From the NCBI GenBank assembly GCA_944548615.1, contig OX155980.1, positions 924,282 to 988,281 on the forward strand: DNA of 64,000 nucleotides, given 5' to 3'. Shown one piece after another: positions 14,837-27,769 of this stretch. The stretch comes from Micropterix aruncella (Eukaryota > Arthropoda > Insecta > Lepidoptera > Micropterigidae). The position numbers were made by a program, and so were the translations under genes. Under the pieces are notes generated by a model. That model saw only the letters and a list, made by a program, of their open reading frames with translations, was not told the DNA's origin and ran no database searches. Each line of letters begins with the position of its first letter. Within the stretch, counting starts at the first letter, position 1.

Positions 14837-15426
14837 TACGTGTGGCACTCGGGGACTGCCACGGTAAAGCTATTGCATAGCATTTTTAACAACTTATGCA
14901 ATTATAATTATTTATTTATTTTATTTTTTCTGATATCAGATAACTGCGCTCTATCGGAAAAGGTTGAAATTATTCCGAATCATTTGCGGCTGCGGAAGCA
15001 AATGATTCGGAATAATTTAAACGTCTTTCGATAGAGCGCCGCGCACGAATTTTTTATTCAATAAAGCAAAAAAACCGAATTATTCGAAAAAAAATCGTAG
15101 ATAAAAAGATAGATAATTAAATTATCTTTAAAATGGTGCAGGTTTCATAATAATACGCCAGATAGTATTTGCGTAGTAGTCGTTTTTGTGTTCGGTTAGA
15201 CCTAATTTCACAAATTAATTACACTATGTAATATAAACAAAATCTAAAATATTAAAAGCTAAGAATATTAGGAAAATGTTCTTGTTCAACATATATTTTT
15301 TTCGAATCGTAAGCAGTACTCGTTTAGACGTAATTATCAGTTTAAAATCATTAATTTTCGTTAAGAAATTTCTTCATTTGGTCGCCGCGCTGGCCTAGGC
15401 CCGCGATAAAAGCTATGCAATAGCTT
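14837..15426 (+). mobile_element. Element A copy 2, same satellite site as copy 1
   Basis: Nearly identical to the copy at 317-906 (one difference seen, GCG versus GTG near the start) and in exactly the same position of the 557-bp unit. Seven A residues precede it and five follow, where an uninterrupted unit has seven in total. The two copies are therefore best explained as one insertion later duplicated with its flanking satellite, giving a 14,520-bp higher-order period. Confidence 0.85.
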
Positions 15427-15782
15427 AAAAACGAAATTCGAAATTTTAAATTCTTCCATCTGTCAAGTAGCTCGTCTTGTCTTGTTATTTCCCCTGAAAT
15501 AATAGGAAATTGAGTGAGTTTACGTATAAAGAAGGATTGTAGCTTAATTTTTGAGATAATTGGATGAAGGGTGAGCGTTTACTAGTTGAAAAATGGGCCC
15601 AACTTAAACCTACTCCTCTTGCCGCAAGTGAGAGGCATTCATCATTCTCGTTAACACCTAAAGCATTCCCGAATCCGATCAAGGGAATCCTTCGTCACGA
15701 TGTAAGTGGCTTTTATAATTATTTACTTTATAATCATCTTATTGATCAATTCTAAAAAGAATATATACACAAAACTATCAAA

Positions 15783-15787
<5 letters not shown>

Positions 15788-15879
<92 letters not shown>
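15788..15879. repeat. (TA)n microsatellite
   Basis: About 90 bp of uninterrupted TA dinucleotides beginning where the last satellite unit is broken off. Confidence 0.95.
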
Positions 15880-15881
<2 letters not shown>

Positions 15882-15932
15882 GTAAATGTGTAAATTATTA
15901 TTTTTTCAAATTGAAATTATGTTTATTACTAA

Positions 15933-16460
<528 letters not shown>

Positions 16461-16462
16461 TA

Positions 16463-16514
16463 CGGAATGACATACCGAAAGTTCGATTTGATTTGATTTC
16501 GGTATGTCATTCCG
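16463..16514. other. 18-bp stem hairpin
   Basis: CGGAATGACATACCGAAA at 16,463-16,480 is the exact reverse complement of 16,497-16,514, with a 16-nt loop. It lies next to a (TA)n tract. Confidence 0.8.
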
Positions 16515-16619
16515 CATGAGACGATTCATTGTGATTTTTTTATTGTTTTTGCTTTAATTTGTCTTTAATAAAGACATTTTATTTTGGTTTGCAAAAGGAT
16601 ACGCTTTGTTTATGTGGTG

Positions 16620-17188
<569 letters not shown>

Positions 17189-17852
17189 ATTTCATAAGGT
17201 TTGTAAAGAAATCCGTTTATAGGATCATGTTTTTATTTAAAATAAAATTAGTAAAAGCTACTTGAAAAGTAGCGAAGGAAATCCCAGGTTGTATTGGGAA
17301 ATGCTTATGTTTGAATGAGATATACTTACGGATGTGCACGACTTTCGACAGGTGCAATGTAAGTTTAAAGGTCCTTTTGCAGTCGACTAACGATCACTAT
17401 TCATCCATATATCTCATAAATAGGGCTTATCCTTATGCAACACAAAATGCCTTCAAATGAGACGAATTAAGCGAAAAAATTAAAAATTAAACTATTGATC
17501 ATTTCGGCAAGGCCGTTTTATAAATGAAAGTGACATTACGAAATAATTCAAATTTCGAATGCCACTAACATTTAAAATATGATACAATTGGCTGAGTTTG
17601 TTATCAACGAGCCATTAAATCGAATTAAAAATAAATAAAAAAACTCCATATGCTCAATGAAATGAAAGAAGAAACTTAAATCTTTATTTCTGGCAGAGAA
17701 GTGTATAAAAAAGATTGTATAATGTTATCAAAATAGGGTAAACCTATATAAAATTGTATAATATTAAAAAATTGTAAAGAAACATTGTAGAAAACAGTAT
17801 AATATTGTTATATTTCATAAGGTTTGTAAAGAAATCCGTTTATAGGATCATG

Positions 17853-19082
<1,230 letters not shown>

Positions 19083-19164
19083 ACTTAAGACATTTACTAT
19101 CCAACCAATCGACATGGCCTGCAACCAGAAAACAAAATTCTAGAGAAAGTATAACATAGAATAA

Positions 19165-19170
19165 TTTATT
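19165..19170 (-). terminator. AATAAA polyadenylation signal candidate
   Basis: Minus-strand AATAAA about 70 nt downstream of the small-peptide frame stop. Such hexamers are common by chance in AT-rich DNA. Confidence 0.25.
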
Positions 19171-19239
19171 CGGGACGTCAAAAGCTTAGGACGGTCTAAA
19201 GCATTACGCTAGATAGATATTCGATACGATCGAGACGCT

Positions 19240-19494
19240 TCATTCCCTGGGGCAATTTATCCACTTTGTAACGATAGCAAAGACACCTAGAATACATTTC
19301 CCGTTAAAGTGTTTTTTGTTTTTATGCTTTGCGTCTGGCATGAAAATGGAGATGAAGATAAGTATTGAATTCCCTAATGTATAGCCATAACGGCAATATC
19401 TAGCTACGGTCTCTGTATTTGCCGGGTAAATAATGAACATGAACATAAAACATATGAAGACTAAAATAAATATAACATTCTGACAATGACACAA
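19240..19494 (-). CDS. Possible small secreted peptide, unrecognised
   Basis: An 84-codon minus-strand frame in otherwise unique sequence. Residues about 8-25 are strongly hydrophobic (VIFILVFICFMFMFIIY), followed by PANTE, a layout typical of a cleavable signal peptide. The rest has a few cysteines (ARYCRYGYTLG, NGKCILG, WINCPRE). Taking the first Met is arbitrary. A canonical AATAAA on the minus strand (19,165-19,170) lies about 70 nt after the stop, which mildly supports a transcript. A hydrophobic run at residues 43-52 could instead be read-through of an intron. I do not recognise a family; it may be a chance frame. Confidence 0.3.
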   Translation of the reverse strand: MCHCQNVIFILVFICFMFMFIIYPANTETVARYCRYGYTLGNSILIFISIFMPDAKHKNKKHFNGKCILGVFAIVTKWINCPRE

Positions 19495-19499
19495 AAATT

Positions 19500-20690
19500 C
19501 AACATAATTACCGGAATGAACGCCACTCGGTTTTGTGGAGTACCGAGAAAATTGAAAAGATAGGGCTTAATAAATTACAACGAAAATAGTATTCCCCAAA
19601 GAGTAGGTACCTATTCATAACTTTTCTATCTGACATATATTGCAAGAAAAGGTTTTGAAAATTAAAATGAAAGTTAAAAAGACGCCGAGGTCTGCTGTGA
19701 CCGTTTCTAATTAATTTCCAAAAAATACATCATGTTACAGGAGGTATGTAAATACGGAAAGTCTTGTTTTTGAGCAAAATTTAAAATTAAATTTTTCATT
19801 GGATCTCAATGTTTTTGGATCATTGGATTACAAAAAGAGGATTTCTTGAAAATGACTGTTTGTGTATAAGTCTGTTTCTACTTTATCTCAGAAACTAAAA
19901 GACCAACTAATACCAAATAACGTACAAAAATAGTATTTCGCTCGTTGTGCGCTATTGTGTTTCGAATTTCTTTTGAATTCCTGTGGTATCTTACTATGTT
20001 ATAGACTTTTTGAATTAAATTTTGATTTTTATTTTTTAATAATGAATTGAAAATTTGTTTTTGGACATTTTAACGACACTACCTGATCAACGATGATTTG
20101 AATTTTACCTACTTTGTCCATTCTGTTTGTAAAATTATCGCCCTAAAATACAAATAATCACTGCATTAGCAAAAACCACAGGTATATGACGCAAATTGCG
20201 AACACGTTCAAAACAACAAACATGGCGGCCACGCAGCGACCCACATTTCTTGGATTTTTTCTGATGCTAGCAATGAGATAAAGATTACGAAAATAACGAA
20301 TATTTTTACAAAAACTACATTTGAAAATCAATAAGCATAAATGGACGATTTAAAATGTTATTCTTCTTAATAAATAAAAGTTTGCTAATTATTTTCTTAA
20401 ACGGGTTATGGAATAAAAATATTGGGAGATATGATTGGGAGATAAGAAAAATAGGCGAGATAAGATTTTTTTCTGCCAAAACTAACGGTAATAAAAAACA
20501 AACGAGAAAACAAATTTGTTTTTGATCATATTACACATACCATATATTTTTTTCATGTATTTGGATCATCCATTTAGGAGAAATAGGCATTCAAACATAG
20601 GTCTATTTTGCAGTTTGGCCTATCCTATCGCCTTAAGTAGTGAGCCTGGTTTAGAGGGCCAAAAAACATGTTTATCAAGACTATTTAAAT
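19500..20690. other. Intergenic, nothing recognised
   Basis: AT-rich sequence. I see no family-like protein frame, no terminal repeats and no similarity to the other repeat families in the window. Confidence 0.5.
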
Positions 20691-20692
20691 AC

Positions 20693-21580
20693 CCAAAGTT
20701 GAAATCTGATCATGAATCTTAGTTTACAAGAATTTTAGTAGAATGGTAGCATGAATCTTAGTAGAATATTAGTTTGATTAACATTTAAAAAATAATAATA
20801 TTTTATGCAATAGTAAAAATGACTATTTTTAAAGCATGGTATGGCAAATGTTTCCCTTTTGAAAAATTTCCCTTTTGTCCGATCGGCACCAAACTTCGAT
20901 CAGGAACCATCTCCAAACTAATCTTAATTTCATTAAAATCGGTCGAGCGGTTTAGTAGTCCATAGCGGGCGTACAGATAAATATTATTTTTTTATATATA
21001 GATAGAATATAGATTTAAAGAAACTTACTTAAATCTAATATTAATCAACATATTCAGCATTCTTTCTCAATAGAAAATAAACATAATTACCCTCACAAAA
21101 ATAATTACCTCATCATTACCCTTACAAAAATAAAGTAAAAATATTGTGATATGGTAGCACAACTGACAATCCTCAGATAATCCTTTATAGGATAATTTAA
21201 ACGCGTTTTCCTCAAAAACATATTCTTTAGTTCTGTGCTGGTGATAAACAAAAACTATTGCGAAGGTTTTATTTGTTGCAAAAAATAAAGATTAATAAAT
21301 TATATTTAATGACAAATAGAAAAAAAAAGGAAAATAATATTTTTAAATATTTTTTTAACTAGTTAAGCACATTATTTTGGGGTGAAAATCGATGTTATTT
21401 CTTTAAATCCTTGAAAAATTGTAAAAGTAATTAATAACTTTTAGGAAATTCTTTTGTTCATTTGCAAAATACACCTTCAAAAATAGTTATTTTTACTATA
21501 GTTAAAAACAAAAATATTATTCAAATGTTGATCAAACTAATATAAAAAATTCATGATCAGATTTCAAATTTAAGTAAAAA
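20693..21580. mobile_element. Probable element with long imperfect terminal inverted repeats
   Basis: The block around 20,700-20,850 (TTGAAATCTGATCATGAAT, TTAGTTTGATTAACATTT, TAGTAAAAAT) recurs in reverse complement at about 21,480-21,575. The left arm carries an extra insertion of about 50 bp. The arms enclose about 650 bp with no coding frame. Element A copy 3 is inserted just outside the right arm. Confidence 0.55.
20870..21005 (-). mobile_element. Helitron- or LINE-type terminal fragment
   Basis: Read on the minus strand it starts TCTATATATAAAAAAATAAT, then has ACCGCTCGACCGATTTTAAT and a polypurine-poor tail. This is a widespread insect mobile-element terminus. The assignment between Helitron 5' end and LINE end is not settled from this fragment. 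Confidence 0.45.
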
Positions 21581-21585
21581 AAAAA

Positions 21586-22173
21586 ACGTGTGGCACTCGG
21601 GGACTGCCGCGGCAAAGCTATTGCATAGCATTTTTAACAACTTATGCAATTATAATTATTTATTTATTTTATTTTTTCTGATATGAGATAACTGCGCTCT
21701 ATCGGAAAACGTTGAAATTATTCCGAATCATTTGCGGCTGCGGAAGCAAATGATTCGGAATAATTTAAACGTCTTCCGATAGAGCGCCGCGCACGAATTT
21801 TTTATTCGATAAAGCAAAAAAACCGAATTATTCGAAAAAAATCGTAGATAAAAAGATAGATAATTAAATTATCTTTAAAATGGTGCAGGTTTCATAATAA
21901 TACGCCAGATAGTATTTGCGTAGTAGTCGTTTTTGTGTTCGGTTAGACCTAATTTCACAAATTAATTACACTATGTAATATAAACAAAATCTAAAATTTT
22001 CGATGCTAAGAATATTAGGAAAATGTTCTTGTTTAACATATATTTTTTTCGAATCGTAAGCAATACTCGTTTAGACGTAATTATCAGTTTAAAATCATTA
22101 ATTTTCGTTAAGAAATTTCTTCATTCGGTCGCCGCACTGGCCTAGGCCCGCGATAAAAGCTATGCAATAGCTT
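21586..22173 (+). mobile_element. Element A copy 3
   Basis: Full-length copy (588 bp), hairpin at 21,694-21,787, ending in GCTATGCAATAGCTT. It is the first component of the composite tandem unit described next. Confidence 0.85.
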
Positions 22174-22184
22174 AAAAACATTTC

Positions 22185-22695
22185 TTTTTTATCTTTTAAA
22201 CGGCACCCCTCCCCCCCTCTCCCCCCTCTATTCAAGACAAATCGGAATATTCCCAAGATATCGCAAAATATTAAATCGAAGACTATCGCGTTTGTTTGAT
22301 ATTATAAAATGGTTTAAAAACCAATTTACGGCGTGAATTTTGTAGCACCCGTCAATTCGGCGATGTCATAACCTCCGTTGTCCATGGTAGAATTTTTATG
22401 AGAAACGGTAAAGCTTACCACTCAATAAACCTAGCATTAACAAAGTCAGAGCCACCTTCATATGTCACTGAGCTTTATATCTCCTACGAGCTCGATCCAA
22501 ATATTAGAGATGCAAAATATTTTGCAATATTTAAATCAAATTTGAGAAATATTATCTTTTTTTATACATTTTGCTGAAAATGATGACCTACTGACCAATT
22601 CCCTATGTATTTAATATTATAAGCAAAATGGCATGATTATGACTACTATGCCTGTTAGAGTTAATATTTTTACTTATGTAAATGTATAACTTAAG
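22185..22695. repeat. Spacer of the composite, with C-rich tract and LINE-like trace
   Basis: Contains a C-rich tract at about 22,204-22,233, so the minus strand has runs of 4 to 7 G. At 22,330-22,395 the minus strand reads MDNGGYDIAELTGATKF, which matches LDNGGCNIAETSGATNF at about 38,960-39,020, next to a LINE relic. Repeated at 24,005-24,518 and partly at 26,180-26,361. Confidence 0.6.
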
Positions 22696-23139
22696 TTGTC
22701 AACTACAACGGGCGAACCCGTCACCTCAGGAAGTTTTAACGATTGGTAGGTCTCTCTCCCGTGAAGTGAACACAGAAAAAAACGGTCCACCATCAAGCTC
22801 TGCCACATGCCCCTTAAAGGATAACGCCTTAACCGCGAGATAACTAGGTGTGTTACCCAGAGGGGTTACACTCACGCCCTTACTTCCAATTGCGACCAGA
22901 TTACACCGGTCTCTCGATTGCGGTCCTCTCCCTTACGAAGAGGTGATACGGTATATACTGAATCTGTCGCGGACTACGGCATCCTTTGCCCGGCTGTTCA
23001 CCCAGGATCGGGTAGCCGATGGTCGTTTCAAGAGCATTCGCCGTAAGGTCCGCAACCACCCCCGCTTTTTAGGAAATAGTATTGCTTCCAGACTCCCCCG
23101 ACTGTTAGTCAAAGTGCACAGTCGATTGGCAAAATGTAT
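22696..23139 (+). repeat. Family G copy 1 (3' truncated)
   Basis: Family G is a GC-richer repeat of about 630-650 bp. It begins GTTGTCAACTACAACGGGCG, contains the small hairpin ACGGG-CGAA-CCCGT, and when complete ends near GGGGCCCATTA. This copy is cut off at GTCGATTGGC, where an A-rich run and element A follow. Confidence 0.8.
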
Positions 23140-23150
23140 AAAAAAAAAAA

Positions 23151-23407
23151 ACGTGTGGCACTCGGGGACTGCCACGGTAAAGCTATTGCATAGCATTTTT
23201 TTAACAACTTATGCAATCATAATTATTTATTTATTTTATTTTTCCTGATATCAGATAACTGCGCTCTATCGGAAAACGTTGAAATTATTCCGAATCATTT
23301 GCTTCCGCAGCCGCATTTTAAACGTCTTTCGATAGAGCGCCGCGCACGAATTTTTTATTCAATAAAGCAAAAAAACCGAATTATTAAAAAAAAATCGTAG
23401 ATAAAAA
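23151..23407 (+). mobile_element. Element A copy 4, truncated and with rearranged hairpin
   Basis: Only the first ~255 bp. The hairpin is altered: the loop segment appears in inverted orientation (CTTCCGCAGCCGC instead of GCGGCTGCGGAAG) and much of the 3' arm is missing. An identical state at 24,974-25,230 arose by the composite duplication. Confidence 0.8.
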
Positions 23408-23996
23408 TACGTGTGGCACTCGGGGACTGCCGCGATAAAGCTATTGCATAGCATTTTTAACAACTTATGCAATTATAATTATTTATTTATTTTATTTTTT
23501 CTGATATGAGATAACTGCGCTCTATCGGAAAACGTTGAAATTATTCCGAATCATTTGCGGCTGCGGAAGCAAATGATTCGGAATAATTTAAACGTCTTCC
23601 GATAGAGCGCCGCGCACGAATTTTTTATTCGATAAAGCAAAAAAACCGAATTATTCGAAAAAAATCGTAGATAAAAAGATAGATAATTAAATTATCTTTA
23701 AAATGGTGCAGGTTTCATAATAATACGCCAGATAGTATTTGCGTAGTAGTCGTTTTTGTGTTCGGTTAGACCTAATTTCACAAATTAATTACACTATGTA
23801 ATATAAACAAAATCTAAAATTTTCGATGCTAAGAATATTAGGAAAATGTTCTTGTTTAACATATATTTTTTTCGAATCGTAAGCAATACTCGTTTAGACG
23901 TAATTATCAGTTTAAAATCATTAATTTTCGTTAAGAAATGTCTTCATTCGGTCGCCGCACTGGCCTAGGCCCGCGATAAAAGCTATGCAATAGCTT
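23408..23996 (+). mobile_element. Element A copy 5
   Basis: Full-length copy starting the second composite unit; nearly identical to copy 3. Confidence 0.85.
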
Positions 23997-24518
23997 AAAA
24001 ACATTTCTTTTTTATCTTTTAAACGGCACCCCTCCCCCCCTCTCCCCCCTCTATTCAAGACAAATCGGAATATTCCCAAGATATCGCAAAATATTAAATC
24101 GAAGACTATCGCGTTTGTTTGATATTATAAAATGGTTTAAAAACCAATTTACGGCGTGAATTTTGTAGCACCCGTCAATTCGGCGATGTTATAACCTCCG
24201 TTGTCCATGGTAGAATTTTTATGAGAAACGGTAAAGCTTACCACTCAATAAACCTAGCATTAACAAAGTCAGAGCCACCTTCATATGTCACTGAGATTTA
24301 TATCTCCTACGAGCTCGATCCAAATATTAGAGATGCAAAATATTTTGCAATATTTAAATCAAATTTGAGAAATATTATCTTTTTTTATACATTTTGCTGA
24401 AAATGATGACCTACTGACCAATTCCCTATGTATTTAATATTATAAGCAAAATGGCATGATTATGACTACTATGCCTGTTAGAGTTAATATTTTTACTTAT
24501 GTAAATGTATAACTTAAG

Positions 24519-24962
24519 TTGTCAACTACAACGGGCGAACCCGTCACCTCAGGAAGTTTTAACGATTGGTAGGTCTCTCTCCCGTGAAGTGAACACAGAA
24601 AAAAACGGTCCACCATCAAGCTCTGCCACATGCCCCTAAAAGGATAACGCCTTAACCGCGAGATAACTAGGTGTGTTACCCAGAGGGGTTACACTCACGC
24701 CCTTACTTCCAATTGCGACCAGATTACACCGGTCTCTCGATTGCGGTCCTCTCCCTTACGAAGAGGTGATACGGTATATACTGAATCTGTCGCGGACTAC
24801 GGCATCCTTTGCCCGGCTGTTCACCCAGGATCGGGTAGCCGATGGTCGTTTCAAGAGCATTCGCCGTAAGGTCCGCAACCACCCCCGCTTTTTAGGAAAT
24901 AGTATTGCTTCCAGACTCCCCCGACTGTTAGTCAAAGTGCACAGTCGATTGGCAAAATGTAT
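24519..24962 (+). repeat. Family G copy 2 (3' truncated)
   Basis: Duplicate of the copy at 22,696-23,139 with very few differences. Confidence 0.8.
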
Positions 24963-24973
24963 AAAAAAAAAAA

Positions 24974-25230
24974 ACGTGTGGCACTCGGGGACTGCCACGG
25001 TAAAGCTATTGCATAGCATTTTTTTAACAACTTATGCAATCATAATTATTTATTTATTTTATTTTTCCTGATATCAGATAACTGCGCTCTATCGGAAAAC
25101 GTTGAAATTATTCCGAATCATTTGCTTCCGCAGCCGCATTTTAAACGTCTTTCGATAGAGCGCCGCGCACGAATTTTTTATTCAATAAAGCAAAAAAACC
25201 GAATTATTCAAAAAAAATCGTTGATAAAAA
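24974..25230 (+). mobile_element. Element A copy 6, truncated
   Basis: Duplicate of the truncated copy at 23,151-23,407, including the inverted-loop hairpin. Confidence 0.8.
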
Positions 25231-25819
25231 TACGTGTGGCACTCGGGGACTGCCGCGATAAAGCTATTGCATAGCATTTTTAACAACTTATGCAATTATA
25301 ATTATTTATTTATTTTATTTTTTCTGATATCAGATAACTGCGCTCTATCGGAAAACGTTGAAATTATTCCGAATCATTTGCGGCTGCGGAAGCAAATGAT
25401 TCGGAATAATTTAAACGTCTTCCGATAGAGCGCCGCGCACGAATTTTTTATTCAATAAAGCAAAAAAAAACGGAATTATTCGAAAAAAATCGTAGATAAA
25501 AAGATAGAAAATAAATTATCTTTGAAATGGTGCAGGTTTTATAATAATACGCCAGATAGTATTTGCGTAGTAGTCGTTTTTGTGTTCGGTTAGACCTAAT
25601 TTCACAAATTAATTACACTATGTAATATAAACAAAATGTAAAATATTCAAAGCTAAGAATATTAGGAAAACGTTCTTGTTTAACATATATTTTTTTCGAA
25701 TCGTAAGCAGTACTCGTTTAGACGTAATTATCAGTTTAAAATCATTAATTTTCGTTAAGAAATTTCTTCATTCGGTCGCCGCGCTGGCCTAGCCCGCGAT
25801 AAAAGCTATGCAATAACTT
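25231..25819 (+). mobile_element. Element A copy 7
   Basis: Full-length copy with small differences; it ends GCAATAACTT instead of GCAATAGCTT. Confidence 0.85.
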
Positions 25820-25821
25820 AA

Positions 25822-26142
25822 AAGATAGATAATTAAATTATCTTTAAAATGGTGCAGGTTTCATAATAATACGCCAGATAGTATTTGCGTAGTAGTCGTT
25901 TTTGTGTTCGGTTAGACCTAATTTCACAAATTAATTACACTATGTAATATAAACAAAATCTAAAATATTCAAAGCTAAGAATATTAGGAAAATGTTCTTG
26001 TTTAACATATATTTTTTTCGAATCGTTAGCAGTACTCGTTTAGACGTAATTATCAGTTTAAAATCATTAATTTTCGTTAAGAAATTTCTTCATTCGGTCG
26101 CCGCGCTGGCCTAGGCCCGCGATAAAAGCTATGCAATAGCTT
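25822..26142 (+). mobile_element. Element A copy 8, 3' half only
   Basis: Starts inside the element at AAGATAGATAATTAAATT and continues to the normal 3' end, directly after copy 7. It looks like an unequal-exchange or slippage product. Confidence 0.8.
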
Positions 26143-26226
26143 AAAAGATAATATTTCTCAAATTTGATTTAAATATTGCAAAATATTTTGCAATATTTAA
26201 ATCAAATTTGAGAAATATTATCTTTT
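26143..26226. other. 84-bp perfect palindrome
   Basis: Reads identically on both strands, centre between 26,184 and 26,185 (CAAAATATTTTG). Its right half is normal spacer sequence also found at 22,520-22,562; the left half is an inverted copy found only here, at the junction with element A copy 8. Confidence 0.9.
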
Positions 26227-26361
26227 TTTATACATTTTGCTGAAAATGATGACCTACTGACCAGTTCCCTATGTATTTAATATTATAAGCAAAATGGCAT
26301 GATTATGACTACTATGCCTGTTAGAGTTAATATTTTTACTTATGTAAATGTATAACTTAAG

Positions 26362-26990
26362 TTGTCAACTACAACGGGCGAACCCGTCACCTCAGGAAGT
26401 TTTAACGATTGGTAGGTCTCTCTCCCGTGAAGTGAACACAGAAAAAAACGGTCCACCATCAAGCTCTGCCACATGCCCCTAAAAGGATAAAGCCTTAACC
26501 GCGAGATAACTAGGTGTGTTACCCAGAGGGGTTACACTCACGCCCTTACTTCCAATTGCGACCAGATTACACCGGTCTCTCGATTGCGGTCCTCTCCCTT
26601 ACGAAGAGGTGATACGGTATATACTGAATCTGTCGCGGACTACGGCATCCTTTGCCCGGCTGTTCACCCAGGATCGGGTAGCCGATGGTCGTTTCAAGAG
26701 CATTCGCCGTAAGGTCCGCAACCACCCCCGCTTTTTAGGAAATAGTATTGCTTCCAGACTCCCCCGACTGTTAGTCAAAGTGCACAGTCGATTGGCTTAC
26801 GCCGCACGAGGCGCAGAATGTCCAGGAGCGCCAGAAGGTTGATTCCTAGAGGAAACTAGCCCTAAGGCCAGAGTCCTTCATGCATGAAGGCCGCCGGATG
26901 GGTGTTGACCCGTGAGTGTGACCAACCCTGAACAGAATGGTTCTTCATGGCCAACTCAGTTGGGGCCCATTATCTCCCATAGCTCCTATG
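26362..26990 (+). repeat. Family G copy 3 (complete)
   Basis: About 630 bp from GTTGTCAACTACAACGGGCG to GGGGCCCATTATCTCCC. It is the best full-length reference for the family in plus orientation. The open frame inside has no recognisable domain. Confidence 0.8.
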
Positions 26991-27164
26991 TAAATGTATA
27001 GATGTAGATGTGATATGGTCAACTTTACATTAAAAGGGCTTTTTCGTAAAGAGTGAGTAGGCTCGTGGGAAGAGACATTTTACCGCCCATATTAAAACGC
27101 ATTTTTTTCTGAAATGTAAGTAAGTTAATTGTAAAAATACAGTTACTTTTATTAAAATGCTCTA

Positions 27165-27565
27165 TCTTGAGCCAACCATGGGTTCAGCAGCCATGTCATA
27201 GAGGAACTTAGAACAGGCTAGCATAATTAAATGCTATACAGAATTTCGTGTTTGTTCTGTTGACCATTGAGTCCCCTCGTTGGAAGCCAACCCTGAGTGC
27301 AGCAGGCTTATCGCGGTGAAACTTAGATCGAGCTATCATAATTGAATGCGTATACAAATTTAGTTTATGTGCAGTTGACCGTTGAGGAGTCCCCTCGACA
27401 TGAGTCAACCCTAGGTGCAGCAGCCCTGTCAAGGTAAAATTTAGAAAGGGTTATCGTAATTGAATGCGTATATAAAATTCTGTCTGTGCTGCTTACCGTG
27501 GATGAGTATCCTCGTCGGGAACCAAACCTGGGTGTAGGACCAGGTCATGATCACCATAAAAATAC
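27165..27565 (+). repeat. Imperfect ~117-bp minisatellite, about 3.5 units
   Basis: Blocks such as GAGTCCCCTCG, AGCCAACCCTGAGTGCAGCAG and TAATTGAATGCGTATA recur at about 27,170, 27,270, 27,388 and 27,505, with substantial divergence between units. Confidence 0.7.
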
Positions 27566-27670
27566 ATTGTCATCGGAACTGAACCACCATTTAGCGTTTC
27601 AACTTCATAGGATATAAGGAAGTGTCTCTAATTCAGCTCAGCTTGCAAGAGTTGAACCTAACAAACTAAC

Positions 27671-27714
27671 AAAGGTAATATTGCAAGCTACATTTAGCTT
27701 GCAATATTACCTTT
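27671..27714. other. 20-bp perfect stem hairpin
   Basis: AAAGGTAATATTGCAAGCTA (27,671-27,690) pairs exactly with 27,695-27,714 around a 4-nt loop. Confidence 0.85.
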
Positions 27715-27769
27715 GAAAGCTTGTAAAAAAATGTGAAATGATTATAATATGCATCCGCATTTCTTTTGC

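Larger units (their letters stand above)
1..15788 (+). repeat. 557-bp satellite array, higher-order organised
   Basis: A unit of exactly 557 bp is repeated head to tail. Twenty-five complete uninterrupted units lie at 911-14,835; a partial unit fills 1-316 and a truncated one 15,427-15,788. Units are almost identical. The differences I see are an A/T change that turns TCTAAAAAG into TCTATAAAG in the units starting at 2,582, 4,810, 9,266 and 12,608, a T-to-C change at 14,551 and a T-to-G change near 15,621. Each unit has a 63-codon plus frame overlapping a 65-codon minus frame. Both are open in every unit simply because the units are copies. The array stops at 15,788, where the last unit runs straight into a (TA)n tract. 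I see no sign of a protein family; this is a homogenised satellite. Confidence 0.95.
21586..26990 (+). repeat. Three-fold tandem array of a ~1.8-kb composite
   Basis: The block element A - spacer - family G - truncated element A is duplicated with an offset of 1,823 bp (21,586-23,407 and 23,408-25,229). A third, rearranged copy follows at 25,231-26,990, offset about 1,843 bp. The 132-codon frames at 22,850 and 24,673, and the related 108-codon frame at 26,516, are parts of family G carried along and are not treated as genes. Confidence 0.85.

Noticed and set aside
1044..15755. Twenty-six overlapping 63/65-codon frames on both strands, some extended to 111 codons
   Set aside because: They are the same satellite unit copied. 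Openness in every unit reflects homogenisation; there is no codon-level selection signal, promoter or splice pattern and no recognisable domain.
22850..26842. Three nearly identical 108-132-codon arginine-rich frames
   Set aside because: They lie in family G, which also occurs as obviously broken copies elsewhere. GC-rich sequence has fewer stops by chance, and the antisense strand is open as well.
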